Shown: one piece after another, positions 21,401-33,608 of the stretch
Numbering within the stretch: position 1 is the first letter of the stretch
Layout of the letters: each line of letters opens with the position of its first letter
NCBI GenBank assembly: GCA_002803225.1
Contig: NXFV01000280.1
Coordinates: forward strand, 124,001-188,000
Source: Gamarada debralockiae
Lineage: Eukaryota > Ascomycota > Leotiomycetes > Helotiales > Hyphodiscaceae
DNA length: 64,000 nucleotides
Reading direction: 5' to 3'
Made by a program: the position numbers and the translations under genes
Notes under the pieces: generated by a model
What the model was told of the DNA's origin: nothing
Databases searched by the model: none
Seen by the model: only the letters and a program-made list of their open reading frames with translations

Positions 21401-22157
21401 TATTCTTGATTAAAAAAAATTCGAGGATGTTCACATTGCCCAGATTTGCGTGATTAACCCTAACTCCTAACCCTAAGCGAATCACACAGGTGTCGAAAAT
21501 AAAAATTTCTCCGGGGCCCTTTTTTTTGTTTTTTTTTTGGGGGGAATTTGGGAATTTCTTTTTAGCGAGCCTTTAGTGAGCCGAAACTCCTTAAGACTTA
21601 TTCTCGGCTTTGATGAACTCTGATTAAGCATCCGTTTTTTACAAACTCAATCACTTCGCTGAGTACAGCAGCTTGAGGTTCTACAATAGCTTTGTGTTTT
21701 AATTTGAGGTACAAATCCATTGCAGTTGACTTTGAAATAAAGTTTTGCCAAGGTGTGGAATATGTGCTCCAAGAGCACCCTGCTCCCGGCTTAGGGCTGC
21801 CCTGAGCCCCGCCCGCCAAGCAGCAGCCTGGGCCAGAGACGCTGGAACAATGAACATAGTGTACCGAGTGACAAAGAACTGCTTATCGGGCTTTAGCAAA
21901 GCCCGATCTGGCTGTATTCCATAGGTTGTGCGCCGCCTGCTTACCTATGTCTGTGTGTTTCTGCTGTTTTCGGGAACTACAAAAGCCCGAGCTTGGCGGG
22001 GGGCGTTCAGGGGCCTCTGTGCTTGGGCACTTCCGAGATGGCTCACCCACTGGGCCCAGTGCCTACATTGCCTTTGTTATAACACTCTTAACACTGCTAC
22101 CCCAGTTATTAAATCGAGGAAGTCGCCAGAAATTCGTTACTTTACAGTCTGGCAATC
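21401..22157. other. 5' part of a foreign-looking island: telomere-like repeat, homopolymers, palindrome
   Basis: It contains AACCCTAACTCCTAACCCTAAG at 21457-21478 (two interrupted copies of the ascomycete telomere unit CCCTAA). A T/G homopolymer block (T8, G, T10, G7) follows at about 21518-21545. Next is a perfect 10-bp inverted repeat ATCGGGCTTT agc AAAGCCCGAT at 21885-21907. From about 21760 the sequence becomes GC-rich. The minus ORFs at 21899-21598 overlap in two frames (AAWRAGLRAALSREQGALGA; IVEPQAAVLSEVIEFVKNGC) and could be a decayed gene, but no family is recognisable. Confidence 0.5.
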
Positions 22158-23705
22158 ATGAGCAAGCTTTACGACGTTATCATCGCCGGCGCAGGTCCTA
22201 TCGGGCTCTTCCTAGCCTGCGAGTTAGGGCTCGCGCGCGCCTCTGTGCTAGTCTTAGAGCGCGACCTCCAGCCCGAGCCCTGGAAGGTCGAGCCACTGGG
22301 CCGGCGAGGCCTGAACACGCTGTCGGCCGAGACCTTCTACCGGCGCGGGCTGCTGAGCAAGTTCGTCGACCCCAGCGAGCGGTCCTCGTCCTTCCAAAAG
22401 ACGCCCGGTTTCAAGTTCGGCGGTCACTTCGCCGGCATCATGCTCAACGCCAATAAGCTCGACTTGGACCGCTGGAAGTACCGTCTCCCCGGCCCGGCCC
22501 TGGTCCCCGCCCCTACCACCATCGAACGCATCGAGACGGCGCTGACCGAGCGTGCGGAGAGCTTGGGCGTCACGATTCTCAGGGGTAATGGCGTTACGAA
22601 AATCGCTGGACAGGATGATGATAGCGTCACCGTGGTAGCTGGAGAAAACCAATCTTTCCGCGGCAAGTGGCTCGTGGGATGCGACGGTGGACAAAGCGTG
22701 ATTCGCAAGGCCGCAGGATTCGACTTCGTCGGAACAGAGGCTACGTTCACCGGCTACGCAGTCCAGTGCGACTTTGACCACCCCGAGAAGTTGAAGTCAG
22801 GGTTCCACGTCACGAAAACCGGAATGTATATCGTAGCGCCGAACAGTCTGTACCTAGTGGACTTCGACGGCGCCGCCTTTAACCGCACACAGAAGATCAC
22901 GCAGGAGCACATTCAAGACGTCCTGAGCCGCGTAACAGGCATCACGGACGTGAAGATCACGACAATCCACCTTGCCTCCTCGTTCACCGACCGATCCAAG
23001 CAAACGACCAGCTACCGCAAAGGCCGCGTCCTCCTCGCCGGCGACGCCGCGCACATCCACTCGCCGCTCGGGGCCCAGGGCCTGAACCTCGGGCTGGGCG
23101 ACGCCATGAACCTAGGCTGGAAGCTGGCCGCGACGATCCGACGGGAGTCGCGGTCTGACGGGGCTCCGGCAGGCCCGGCGCTACTCGACACGTACGAGAG
23201 CGAGCGTCAGCCCATCGCGGCCTGGGTGCTCGAGTGGACACGCGCGCAGGTCTCGACGCTGCAGCCCGACCTGTACGGCGCGGCAGTCCAGGCGCTCATT
23301 CGCGACCTCATTGACACTACTGACGGGACCAACCTGTTCATCGACCGCGTCTGGGGCCTGTCGCAGCGGTACAACCTCGGCGACGGCGAGGCGCACGCAC
23401 ACCCACTCGTTGGGTGCAGCGCGCCAGATTTCGAGCTGCATGATGGCTTGAGACTGGGGCCCAAGCTGGAGCGGGGCCGGGGGGCACTTGTCGATTTTGA
23501 GGACGACGCAGCGCTCAAGGAACTGGTTGTTGGTGGAAAGTACGAGGCCAGAGTCGACTATGTTGGCGTAGGTGCAAAGGACAGGCGCGGCCTCCGCGCC
23601 TTATTAGTTCGACCTGATGGAGTTGTTGCTTGGGTGGCGGAAGACAATGTGAAGCCCGATGTAGACGCGGCGAAGACTGCCATGGAACAGTGGTTTGGGT
23701 TCTAA
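22158..23705 (+). CDS. FAD-dependent aromatic monooxygenase (PheA/TfdB family)
   Basis: Flavoprotein hydroxylase using FAD and NAD(P)H with O2, on a phenolic or polyketide-type aromatic substrate not identifiable here. Intronless, 515 aa. N-terminal FAD-binding VIIAGAGPIGLFLACELG, then a mid-protein DG motif LVGCDGGQSVIRKAAGFDF, and the second FAD motif GRVLLAGDAAHIHSPLGAQG with NLGLGDAMNLGWKLAA. A thioredoxin-like C-terminal domain fits the last ~100 residues (LVRPDGVVAWVAED). Base composition is strikingly GC-rich at third positions compared with the neighbours, no introns are present, and it sits between a telomere-like repeat and AT-rich DNA. Horizontal acquisition is a reasonable inference. 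Confidence 0.88.
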   Translation: MSKLYDVIIAGAGPIGLFLACELGLARASVLVLERDLQPEPWKVEPLGRRGLNTLSAETFYRRGLLSKFVDPSERSSSFQKTPGFKFGGHFAGIMLNANKLDLDRWKYRLPGPALVPAPTTIERIETALTERAESLGVTILRGNGVTKIAGQDDDSVTVVAGENQSFRGKWLVGCDGGQSVIRKAAGFDFVGTEATFTGYAVQCDFDHPEKLKSGFHVTKTGMYIVAPNSLYLVDFDGAAFNRTQKITQEHIQDVLSRVTGITDVKITTIHLASSFTDRSKQTTSYRKGRVLLAGDAAHIHSPLGAQGLNLGLGDAMNLGWKLAATIRRESRSDGAPAGPALLDTYESERQPIAAWVLEWTRAQVSTLQPDLYGAAVQALIRDLIDTTDGTNLFIDRVWGLSQRYNLGDGEAHAHPLVGCSAPDFELHDGLRLGPKLERGRGALVDFEDDAALKELVVGGKYEARVDYVGVGAKDRRGLRALLVRPDGVVAWVAEDNVKPDVDAAKTAMEQWFGF

Positions 23706-23819
23706 ATTTTAAAGCATAGATTGGGACAAAACCACCTAGTATATAAACGTGTACGATATTACTAAAACACTACTCAGTGTAGATTATCAATAAATTTACA
23801 TTAGATTCATAATTAAATC

Positions 23820-24075
23820 TGCCACTCATCGAATAGTATCTGGAAGTGAATACTTAATGAGAGCCCTCCGACGGCGACGCTGTAGAGCCCGCTAATGCCG
23901 ATCTTGTTAAGGTACTGCTTACTGCTTAAACGTGCCGAAAAGCAGCTCGACGTCGAAGAGCGCCGCGCTCTGCCACGCCGTTGATCACTGTCGTCTTAAC
24001 CGGACCGGTTCGTCTAAGACGTGTGCGGCTGAAGCCGTGATCGTCGACGAGGTGGAAGTAGAATGCAGCTTCTCT
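23820..24075 (-). pseudogene. Decayed coding segment next to the FAD monooxygenase
   Basis: On the minus strand, pieces read as protein in shifting frames: HLVDDHGFSRTRLRRTGPVK and TTVINGV, then after a shift WQSAALFDVELLFGTFKQ followed by a stop, then IGISGLYSVAVGGLSLS and a final piece. GC-rich codons match the monooxygenase. I do not recognise the family. Several frameshifts and stops suggest a dead gene that arrived with the island. Confidence 0.4.
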
Positions 24076-27000
24076 TTCGAGGAAAGTGTCATCTTAAAGC
24101 AGAGAAGTCAAATCAATGTTTAGTAAATTGAAGTCATGCCCTTGCCTACGATGACGTTGAATTGCTGATGTTCGGTAAAAATGTGAGGCTGAATTACTAG
24201 TCACGTGCGACTAGACAGAGGATCTAAAATCAGCTCTACAGGGATCCTTGTACGTTTAATAGGGGAGCGGGAACGTCCGACTACCTCGATAGGTTTAAAG
24301 GAGATATTTAGGCATCAGCAAAATCTACATTTAGACAACGTGGAAACTATAACCGATTCTCAAGGGGCTAAAAGAGGATCTTCCAGCTGACTCGTAGCTC
24401 GATCGTCTAGGGCCTTCTTACTTTCGCCTTACTCTTCCTACCATCGCCTCACCCCTACTCACCTTAACTGACCTAATATGTCTAATAAAGCAGCCTTGCT
24501 TACCTTTCTGAATAGAAACGGATTTTCTTTACGTTATAATTAATATGTGGTATTGAGCTGTTATCAGGCCTAAACACTTCACATTCTTGGCCCAACTAAA
24601 GATCATTATTTAGTTATACGAAGTACAGTCCACAACTTTAATGTTATTTCTATGCATCTCACTAATATAGCTTCTCGAAACCCTAGGGATAGTAGCATTT
24701 AGTACTCACCCTATATAATGTGCTTTCTTTCCAAAGAAGGTAAAGGGGCTTTGTAATAGTAAATGGATAGAGATTGTGAGGTCCACGCAAGTCATTATAG
24801 TAGTCCAAGTAGACTAGTAGTAGGTAAGTGCGCTACTTATACCTAATTAGGAGGATCCAGGGTCCACAAGCTGTAGAATGAAAGCCCTCGAAAAATAGAG
24901 ATCAACACTTCAACTTCAGCGGTATTTCGTTCGAGGTCGCTCAAGATAGATGCATATTACATCGATCTCTTAGGAGATGTAATGCCCAGTTCAGAATGGT
25001 TCAAAATTTTGAAGTCTTTCCGTCCAGTCTTATCACATGAGGACTTTCAGGACTTCTCCAAGTGTAAGAAAGGGCTTTGTAATCGCGGAGTGGGCTGGAT
25101 TCGTCGAATGTTGAAGTCTCGAGAAGGCCCTCTAGCCGGTCGTTTGATTTCCCACTGTGAAGAACAAAAACTGTATATCCCGAGATGCGTCATTCAATGT
25201 AGAATAACAAAAAATATCTGTACCTTGAGGCATATCGTCGCGAATGATGCGGCATCTCGTATGTCAGAGATCACTTCAAAGCAGCATGAGACGTTAAGTC
25301 TCAATCAATCAGGCTGCCACATCGCCCCGAGTTGGTCAGAATGCCTCGCTGCCATGGCAGTTACACGCAGTTGTATGTGGAACGACGGTAGCACCAATCA
25401 TGGGAATCTTCAACCGCCATGGTCAGACGAAGGGCTGGGGCTGCCAACCAAAACTTGATGCACTCCGTATCTGTCGAACTTCCAGGCTTGTGAATTGATT
25501 TAGCCAGCTGGACCTCTTGATACGCAGACTTTGAACTCACTTAGAAGCAAGTTTTGAATCGGCGAAATGAGGCGCTGATTTGGAAAGGACGAAGAAGGTT
25601 CAGCAGTAGAATTCGCAATGAAATACGTATGTATCGCTGCACTTGGGCTAGTTTTCGGGGTCATTTCCATTGAGAGATCACCGAGATAGGTAATTAATCT
25701 CTCAGAGGTACTGAGCAACTGCTTCAACAGCGGTGGACTTTCCAGATCTCGAAAGTGGCCGCTCCATTTTGGATAGAAATTCTGCTAAGAAAGGCAGAAT
25801 CCTGACTACGAAAGTCCTATATCGACGTGACACTTCAGGACCTTATTTATCTTATAGGTTGCATGTCAGTAACCTGGATCAAGGCGGTTAACATACGAGT
25901 CAGTAGTGATTTGCAGAATCCCGAGTCATAGTATCCCTTTCGAGCACCCTAATGATCAATCAGAAGCAAATATTTCTCCTTGATCTATTACTTTGATACC
26001 CATCTCCTCTTGATTATATACTAATTCGTACATGTGAAGCTAGCATCCCACCAAGCCAGGTGGTAGAGCACACCGTCTAGAAAAGGGTGGTGGAAATGCT
26101 GTTTCTCGCACCACCACACCAGTATTTCTTTCAAAGTCTTCAGTTTCCTCCCGGGTGCAAGAGGAACTTGATATTCCCAAACAACTTTGCATTAGAAGCT
26201 TGGCTAGTTCGAAGGTCGACCATCAAGGTTGTTTTGTGTTCGTGGACCCGGGGTGTCATACTCTAATTTGAACCACCAACACATTGAAGCTAACTCCTAC
26301 TTAGGACCCCATTGAATTGTTTAAAATCCTTCTGGTGAACAAATCCAACAGCGAACTTGCACTGCATTCCTCCGCAAAACAGACCTGAATTTAGTCCTGC
26401 TTGTCGTTTTGTGAGGGACACCCCGCTCTTAATATTCGAGGAACACTCATTGATTTGGCCAATCTCAGTGTAACAATAGCAACTTGCAACATCGTCACAA
26501 GAGACTGCCACTATGAATACAACGAACGGTTCCCACATTGCCGCCAATCTGCAACCTGATGATTGCGACACTTCACAACAACATAGCACAGCATCAAGAA
26601 AAAACATAGCACAGCATCAAGCCTCCAAGTTTAGTGGGCAGGTATCATCCTATCCATTCTCATCTGCTCCTAACTCCACAATCCTTCCTTCCTAACTATT
26701 CTCACACAATAGCCTCCTCTAGACCCTTCCATCTCGCTTTCACTCAAATAAAAGAACCACCCTCCCCGCCCCACCTGCTCCACTCTTTCATCTACTGTAT
26801 CAACACAAAATGCCTGCTATGCCATGCAATACATCTCCCCTCCATTCTCATAGAACAAATATATAGATACCTCCAACTCTTCTTTCCCTCTTCCAGGCGC
26901 TCACACCCTCGTTTACGCTCGCACAGAAAGAATTATAGGTAGTAAACACGATTAAGAAAAGGGTTCAGCAGAGTAGGTAGGTAACAGAGACGAGAAAAGG

Positions 27001-27254
27001 AATATGAGGAATTTATTACAATGTGCCTTCCACTCCCACCCTTCTTTCCACACAAACAAAGCCAATCCACCCGGCCACACAAAACAGCCGACTCCAAATC
27101 CGGATCAAACAGACACAAACAGATAGACACCCCCACGCCAGTTCTTTGCAAGCAATTCCTTCTAATAGAGAATAAGCAAAAGACGCGAGAGAGCGTGTTA
27201 AGTGTTAATCCAAGACAATGATCTGTGACATATCATTGACAAAGGGAGAGGAGA
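24076..27254. other. AT-rich gene-poor region
   Basis: About 3.2 kb, AT-rich to 25000. The largest plus ORF (24982-25458) lacks motifs. A stretch at 26060-26110 contains a GGTGGTG/CACCACC hairpin and a tRNA A-box-like GGTGGTAGAGCAC, but no tRNA fold closes. The end (26700-27254) is pyrimidine-rich and should contain the 3' UTR of the Kin4-like gene. Confidence 0.5.
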
Positions 27255-30200
27255 TCATCGATCTCCACCCCTATCCTTGCCTCTTCTCCGGAAGAAATCC
27301 ATCACTTTCCTTGCCGCTCCGCTCGAGCCCGCGTGATCATTATGTGGTTGTCCCCACCCGTTATTCTGATCCTGCTCATATGCATCAGCGAACTTGCGGT
27401 TGTTCTTCTGTAGAACACCTCGACCGCTCGAATTTGCTCGTCCAACTGGTGCTCGATTATCAAACTCATTGAAGCCAGGTGGATATTGAGCTTGTGGTCC
27501 TCGACGTTGTTGGAAATCGTTGAGGGAGGATTCGGAGCCGGTTGTGAGAGCGGATTCGTCTTGGCGGAAATTCAAGGGTGGGAGGAATTGTGGAGGTGCG
27601 CCGGACCGAGGGTCTGTGATTTGGGTGGAGGCGTATCGTTGGTGTTGGGGTGGGCTGGCGGTTGAGGTCGCGCGACGATCTTGCATTGGGCTGTCGCGAG
27701 CACGATCGTAGGATCCATCTGCGGTGCGTGGGTAGTCGGCTGTGCTTCCGCTTATGTTTCGTGAGGTTTGTGGAGGATCGAGGTAGTTGCCTCGACTATC
27801 TGGTCGGGATTCGTATTGTTGGTCTGAGGGAGGAGCACCTGGAGTTCCATATTCTTTGCCGATGCCGATGGCTTTCAAGGAGAAAGATGCTGGTATTAAC
27901 GAGAATCGACGGGGCTTATCTTGCAGCGTTGTGGTCTGGGAACCAGTAATGCTACCGCTTCTCTTCTTTCCGAAACCAAATGATATCGATCGGCGTGAAG
28001 AATCTATTGATTGCCTCGGTGTATCTGTGCCAGCGACAGCTCCTGTCATGCTCACAGGTGGGTATGACTTCTTTGGCTTCTCTTGCATGGGTTGCTCTGA
28101 CTTGCGGAAGATCGAGCCTGACCTGCCAAAGATGCTGCCGATGGTGTTTGATCTCTTGTGAGTCTTTGGTTCGGGTTCTCCGGAGCCTTGTGGTAGTCCA
28201 GCAATCTGTGCAAATTTGGATGAAACTTGAGGCTGGCCATATTCTAGTGGGTCGTTTTGCAATGGAGCAGAAATGTTGTAGCCACCCTTTGTGTCCTTTG
28301 GCTGAGCCATGCGACCCTGCGCATTGGTACCAGCAACTGTCGGTGCTACAGGTTGGCCATATGAGCCTCTATTCGGAAGGTGCTGTCTGCTTCCCGTGGA
28401 AGTCATGGAACCTTGAGTACCTGGTCTGTTCATGGAGACGGGAGGACCAGTGGCAGCGGAAGTATATGGTGCATCGGACACTGCTCGAGCTGCTTCTCTA
28501 GCAGGACGTGATGGGGGGGCCATGCCCTGCTGTCTCTGGGAGCTCGACGGTCGTCTTCCTTGTGAGTATTGAGCATCTCGGGCAACTGGCGGATCTTGCG
28601 GAAGTGGCTTCTCAGTGGAGGCAACCCGCCTGGACCCGGTAGCACGCTGAGTCTGAGGGACTTCAACTGGACCCTGGCTACCTGAACGAACACGAGTTCT
28701 AGCAGCTTCAGCTGGTGCAGCAGTAGATGCCTCTCCACGTTGTGTATTTGATCGCGGAGGCACATATTCCACCTGCACAGTTCTTCGCTTGTTGTCCTTC
28801 GATGGTTTGGGGTGCGACTCTGCTGGATCCACATCCACATTCCCATGTTTTCTGCTGAGGTCGCCCACTGCTGTTGGTGACTTTGTTGTCTTGGATGGCT
28901 CTCTGACCGAAGCGCTTCGTGCAAGCAATGGTCCATCTTGTTGATCTTCTGTCCTAATTGCAGCTTCTCCAATATCCATAGATGTAGTCGTGCTGCTGGT
29001 GATGAAACCAACGACGTGAGAGTATTCGCTCAGCCAGCTATGTCTTGCAACTTCGAAGAGATCAGCACGTTTTCGTGGATCTGGAACTAATATTCGGCGA
29101 AGGAGGTCTCGAGCGTGAGGGGTGACATATTCAGGGAATGTTAAAGGAGTTGAGACTATATATTTGTAGAGAAGATTGATGTTGTCGCCTTCGGGGTTGG
29201 CTGGGTCGTCATCAAATGGCAGATAACCTGCCAACATGGCATACTAGATAGAGTAAGTCAGCTAAGACCATTTATCCACGAGCCGGTTGCAGAACTTACC
29301 AATATTACACCACAACTCCAGACGTCGACTTTGCGACCAGTATAAAGAGAGTCGCTGACGACAAGTTCTGGAGCTGCATAACAGGGACTTCCACAGCTGG
29401 TCTGCATCAAGTCTCCTCTCCGGTATCCACCAGGGAGAATCTTGTCAAGCTCCATTCTCTTGACATAATCTCGACTGGACAGGTTGTACTCGATGTCATC
29501 GCCTAATTCATCGTCCGGGTTGAATGTATTAGCAAATCCAAAGTCGGTGATGATGATGTTGCGGTTGCGATCTAACAGCAAATTCTCAAGCTTCAGATCC
29601 CTGTGAACAATGCCCTTCTTATGTAGATAGCCAACCCCGGAAACCAATTGAGCAAATAGACGTCTAGCTGCGTTGTCTTTCAAGTATCGATGATTTAGAA
29701 TGTAGTCGAAGAGTTCTCCTCCTGATGCATACTCGAGAATGATACCAATTTGCTTCTCTGTCTCGACCATCTCATGTAGACGAACAATATTCGGATGGGA
29801 TATTTCTCGAAGAATGGCTATCTCGCGGTAGATCTTTGCGAGCCTAGTAGGATTGGTGCCGACGCTATCTCGTCGGATGAGCTTGATAGCAACCTGCCAT
29901 GTGTTAGATGTTTCATGGGATAGGCCGGACGCGACTAACCTGCACACCACCCTCCTGTTTCCATCCCATCTTGACTTTGCCAAATTCTCCCTCTCCGATA
30001 GTATTGCCGAGGAAGTATTCCCCAAATCTGTTATTCCTTTCTCTTTTACTGGAGCTAGCGGCATGGTCATGTCGGCTTCGACTCCCTCCACGACCACTGT
30101 CCTCAACTCCTTCGCTTGGGACAACGCTCAGTCCTCCAATTGGTGTGCTTTGTGATTGTGTGGCCGGTGATGATGGAATAGCTTCTGCCATACGCTCTCG

Positions 30201-31040
30201 TTCTCGCTCGATATCAACCTCGGGCTTACTGATGATGACGCGATTCAAAACCTCACTGGCCTCTCTCGACAGTCCGCTGGGAGATGATGTGCCGGTAGTT
30301 GTCACAGCTTGTCTACTCTGGACTGCAGATGCCGAATTTGTAGCTCTGGGCTCCCGACTACCACTCGGCCTATGTGGAAGGGCTTCGGCAGGTGTTTGTT
30401 GAGCTCTCCGTCTTGACCGAGCAGCCGCGTTGGCGGCCGCTACAGCCTCATCATTCCCACCTCTGTCAGCCCCATTTGTTTGTGCAATGCCATTGCTTTT
30501 TTGTCTATCACCTCGATCTTGTTGACCATCGCCAGTTTGAGCCTGTCTGGGAGAACTTGTCGCTTCGTTCGTGTAGCCCCTTCTTGAACTTCGATCTGCG
30601 GCAGATGCTGCGGCTTGGGCGGCACTTCGGTTCGAGGATGTTCGAGGTGAGACAACTGGAGGAACACCGCGCTGATGATCTCCAGGGGCCATAACAGGAT
30701 ATCCAGATGGAGCAGCAGTCGTAGCTACTGTGGGCGATGCATGATTTGAGGTTGTTGTGCCGCGAGGGCCCATCGTGGAGGTTGGTGTGCTGCTGGATGG
30801 GGAATAATATTGTGTTTGTTGTGGATTGTTGTTCGAGGTTGCGCCATTGCCGCTCGGCCTCCTCGACGGCCGCCGTGTTGACGATGGAGACGCGTTTGTT
30901 GGATTTTGATTGTAATAGGGATCTCGAGATTGTGATGAACCGGCGGTGTATGGACGGTTTGATGATGTTGCTGGCACTGGCGATTGTGATCCTATTGTTG
31001 TTGGCTGATGAGGCGCTGATTGCAATGCGGCTGAAGACAT
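27255..31040 (-). CDS. KIN4: Ser/Thr protein kinase, Kin4/Frk1 family
   Basis: CAMK-type kinase related to yeast Kin4, a spindle-position checkpoint kinase. Exons are 31040-29940, 29893-29300 and 29243-27255 (46- and 56-nt introns), 1,227 aa. The N-terminal ~330 residues are a disordered Ser/Thr/Gln-rich tail. The kinase domain starts LGNTIGEGEFGKVKMGW (P-loop), with VAIKLIRRDS (VAIK Lys), HRDLKLENLLLD (catalytic Asp), TDFGFANTF (DFG) and CGSPCYAAPELV. Kin4 hallmarks are YAMLAGYLPFDDD and LLRRILVPDPRKRADL. An insertion of about 35 residues separates DFG and the APE loop, compared with yeast Kin4. The C-terminal ~500 residues are disordered, basic, with SISFGFGKKRS-like segments, ending VMDFFRRRGKDRGG, a possible membrane- or cortex-binding amphipathic tail. 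Confidence 0.9.
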
Positions 31041-33608
31041 TTCTCCTGGTTCTAACTTTGCGCGCAGGATGAACAGTGATGTCCCTATTGATCACCGACG
31101 AACTGGCCTTGATTTTTCTGCGGGTGTCAGCGCGACAGATTCAATCTAGCCTGCTCGTGATAGTCGCCTCTGTCACCAATGAGGCCGTCCAGCTACCATG
31201 GCGTGTGGTGCTGTTGAGTTGCGGTCTGAGGTCAGGATATGCAGGACTGGACTGATAAAGTCGTGGGTGTTCGAAGCGTGTCTCGACCTAACAAAAAATA
31301 TGCGGATAACGGTTTAAATCGAGTGTTGTTTCATCCTCCTCTTTGTCTGCAGAGTTGAGATAGCAGCCCAATTTCGATGATGAGGTCGTAGATATGAATT
31401 TGGGGTTGTTCGATGAAATTTTACCAAGGTTCAGGATTTCTTGGATGGGGTTGCGAAGTTCTCGAAGATCAGCTATGCCAGTCAGGAGCGCCTCGTCGGC
31501 TTGGTGCTGTAATTTCCTTTTCGCGACTCAAGCGAGGTCTGAGAGAAAGGGGAAAAGCGGAAGATGGTGGATTTGAGAACGTGAGCGAGCAGACAAAAAG
31601 CCGACGACTGGCGATGATCTTGCCGGTTATTATGATAAGAGTTATTCAGACGAATTGATTGGACTGGAAATATCTGGTACTAATTCATGCGATATCGAGG
31701 CGAAGAGGGGGCACCGATTGACATTATTTCGATATTCCCAAGGAGTGGCGGAGGAAAGGAGGAAGAGTTATCGAAAGTGGCAGCAGGAAAGATTGGGGTG
31801 AAAGAATTCAAGTGTTGAGCTTTTTTGGGGAGGACGATATTTTCATTGAATCACTTCTCTTCCACAATTTTCCATCTGAAGAGGACGACACAACAAGTAC
31901 AAGCAGAACCCTTGAGAGAAAGTCACAAAGGGCACGGATCTCACTTCGGGCATATGGGTTCTTATTATAATTCCAAGGACCAGACCTTGCTTCGTGGCAT
32001 ACCAAATGTCGCGATGTCGCGTCTTCCATCTCCTTTCTCCATCAGACTTCAGTCCGTCAAGTTGGGGGGAAACGTTGCGCTTAAACAACAAAGGCATAAA
32101 CATTGTTTACTTGCATTGACGTAGCATCCACCAACCATGTTAGGCGTTGTTGATGTGTCTGTGGACATGGTGTTGTGAGGCTAGGATGTCCGTGAAACAT
32201 TGTGGGATGCCAAGGTTGGCCGTTGGCAAGGCGCGTGAAGTCATCGCATCCAGGGAACGGGCCCGAGATGTTCTTCTCCAGTTTGCTTCAGATTTCAAGC
32301 CACACTCAAAAGAAGGAATCCCCAACTCCACGAAATTCTCCCTTTCTTGCATCGCAAAATCTAAAAGCTTCATATCATCGGATCTACTGAACCTCTAACA
32401 ATCAGCTCACCACCACCTCCACAAAAAAACAAAAAAAATGTCTTGTCACACTTGCATTGACATCGGAAATGAGGCGCTCGCTCACTATGCAAGTGTTCAA
32501 GGCCCAATGACACCTCGCCTGAGCCCGCCCTCACCAAGCCGTCAACCTGGTACGTGGCTGAAAGCCCGCCTGGCTCTGTGCTGGAAAATGAATGATCACC
32601 TTCCCTTGCAAGCCTGATCTCCCGAAAGGATCTTTTTGCTGCTATTTTAATCACCAGGCTTAACCTTGCCGTCAATTCTTAAACGTGGTAATCACGAGCT
32701 ATGCCGAAGATCAATCAGTTCGTCCCGATTTCCAAACCCAAAGAAAACGTTTTGTCCGAGGCACAACTGCTGTTCGTTTCGTCCTCCTCTCCCTCTCCCT
32801 CTCCATAAAATTTCGTTTGATTTCTCCATATGAGGCTGCAATCGGGAGTTCGTTCCTCGCGGCGTTCCACAGCATGAATACTTTTAAAACCCATCTCTTC
32901 CGCCTTGAATAATGCATCATAAATTTCCCGTAGTACCAGTCTAAAAACAGAGTCTCCCTCCGCTGGACCCTCCGTTGGATCCAGCGATAGCTAGCCACAA
33001 ACCCAGGCACAAACGAGGAAAGGTTCAGGTACCACCATCTAGCCTCGGATCCGCTTTTGGGAAAGGGCCACGGCAGATTTGAGACTTTCCTCGGTTTGAA
33101 CCAATCAGGCCGCCCAGCCTTTTACTTGCCTCGAATACTTTGATGGCTAGTGATTGGTTGGGGAGAGGGGATGGAGGAGAAGGCTGAATAAGCATGGTGA
33201 GGCTTCGAATTTAAATTCTGGGTGTGAGGTGCGATATGTCCGATAAGTCGGTACTTCCGACAAGATTTGGGGATTGTCTGCGGATCGTTTCATCATTGAC
33301 GAGTACAGTGCGAGAGCCTCCACTTCCGAAGAAGACCTGGAGTTCATACGGAGAAGCCGTTGGAAGAAAAAAAAGGGGGATTATCGCAATCCCGGAGCAA
33401 TATGTTATGTAAGAACTTAATCCAAATTAACGTTGACCGTTATCCGTCCTTTCCAGTTCCCAGTTTCAGGTACGAAAATCTACGGAAGAGAGGATCCTGG
33501 GATATCAGACGGTCATTCTGGCCCGTGGGGACGTTGGGCAGGTCGTATCATCACCTGGAAATGGCGCCAGATGGAGGAATTTCTAGTCTATTACCACATA
33601 CAGTAGCG
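31041..33608. other. Long upstream region of the Kin4-like gene
   Basis: 2.6 kb between two minus-strand genes. No coding region supported. A polypurine tract (CACCTCCAC-A7-C-A8) lies at about 32411-32438. The region should carry the kinase promoter and 5' UTR and, near 33600, the gwt1 terminator. Confidence 0.5.

Noticed and set aside
24982..25458. 158-codon plus ORF in the AT-rich area
   Set aside because: No recognisable domain and isolated position; length alone is weak evidence.
26045..26115. tRNA-like segment (GGTGGTAGAGCAC box A)
   Set aside because: No closed cloverleaf, no matching box B at the expected spacing.
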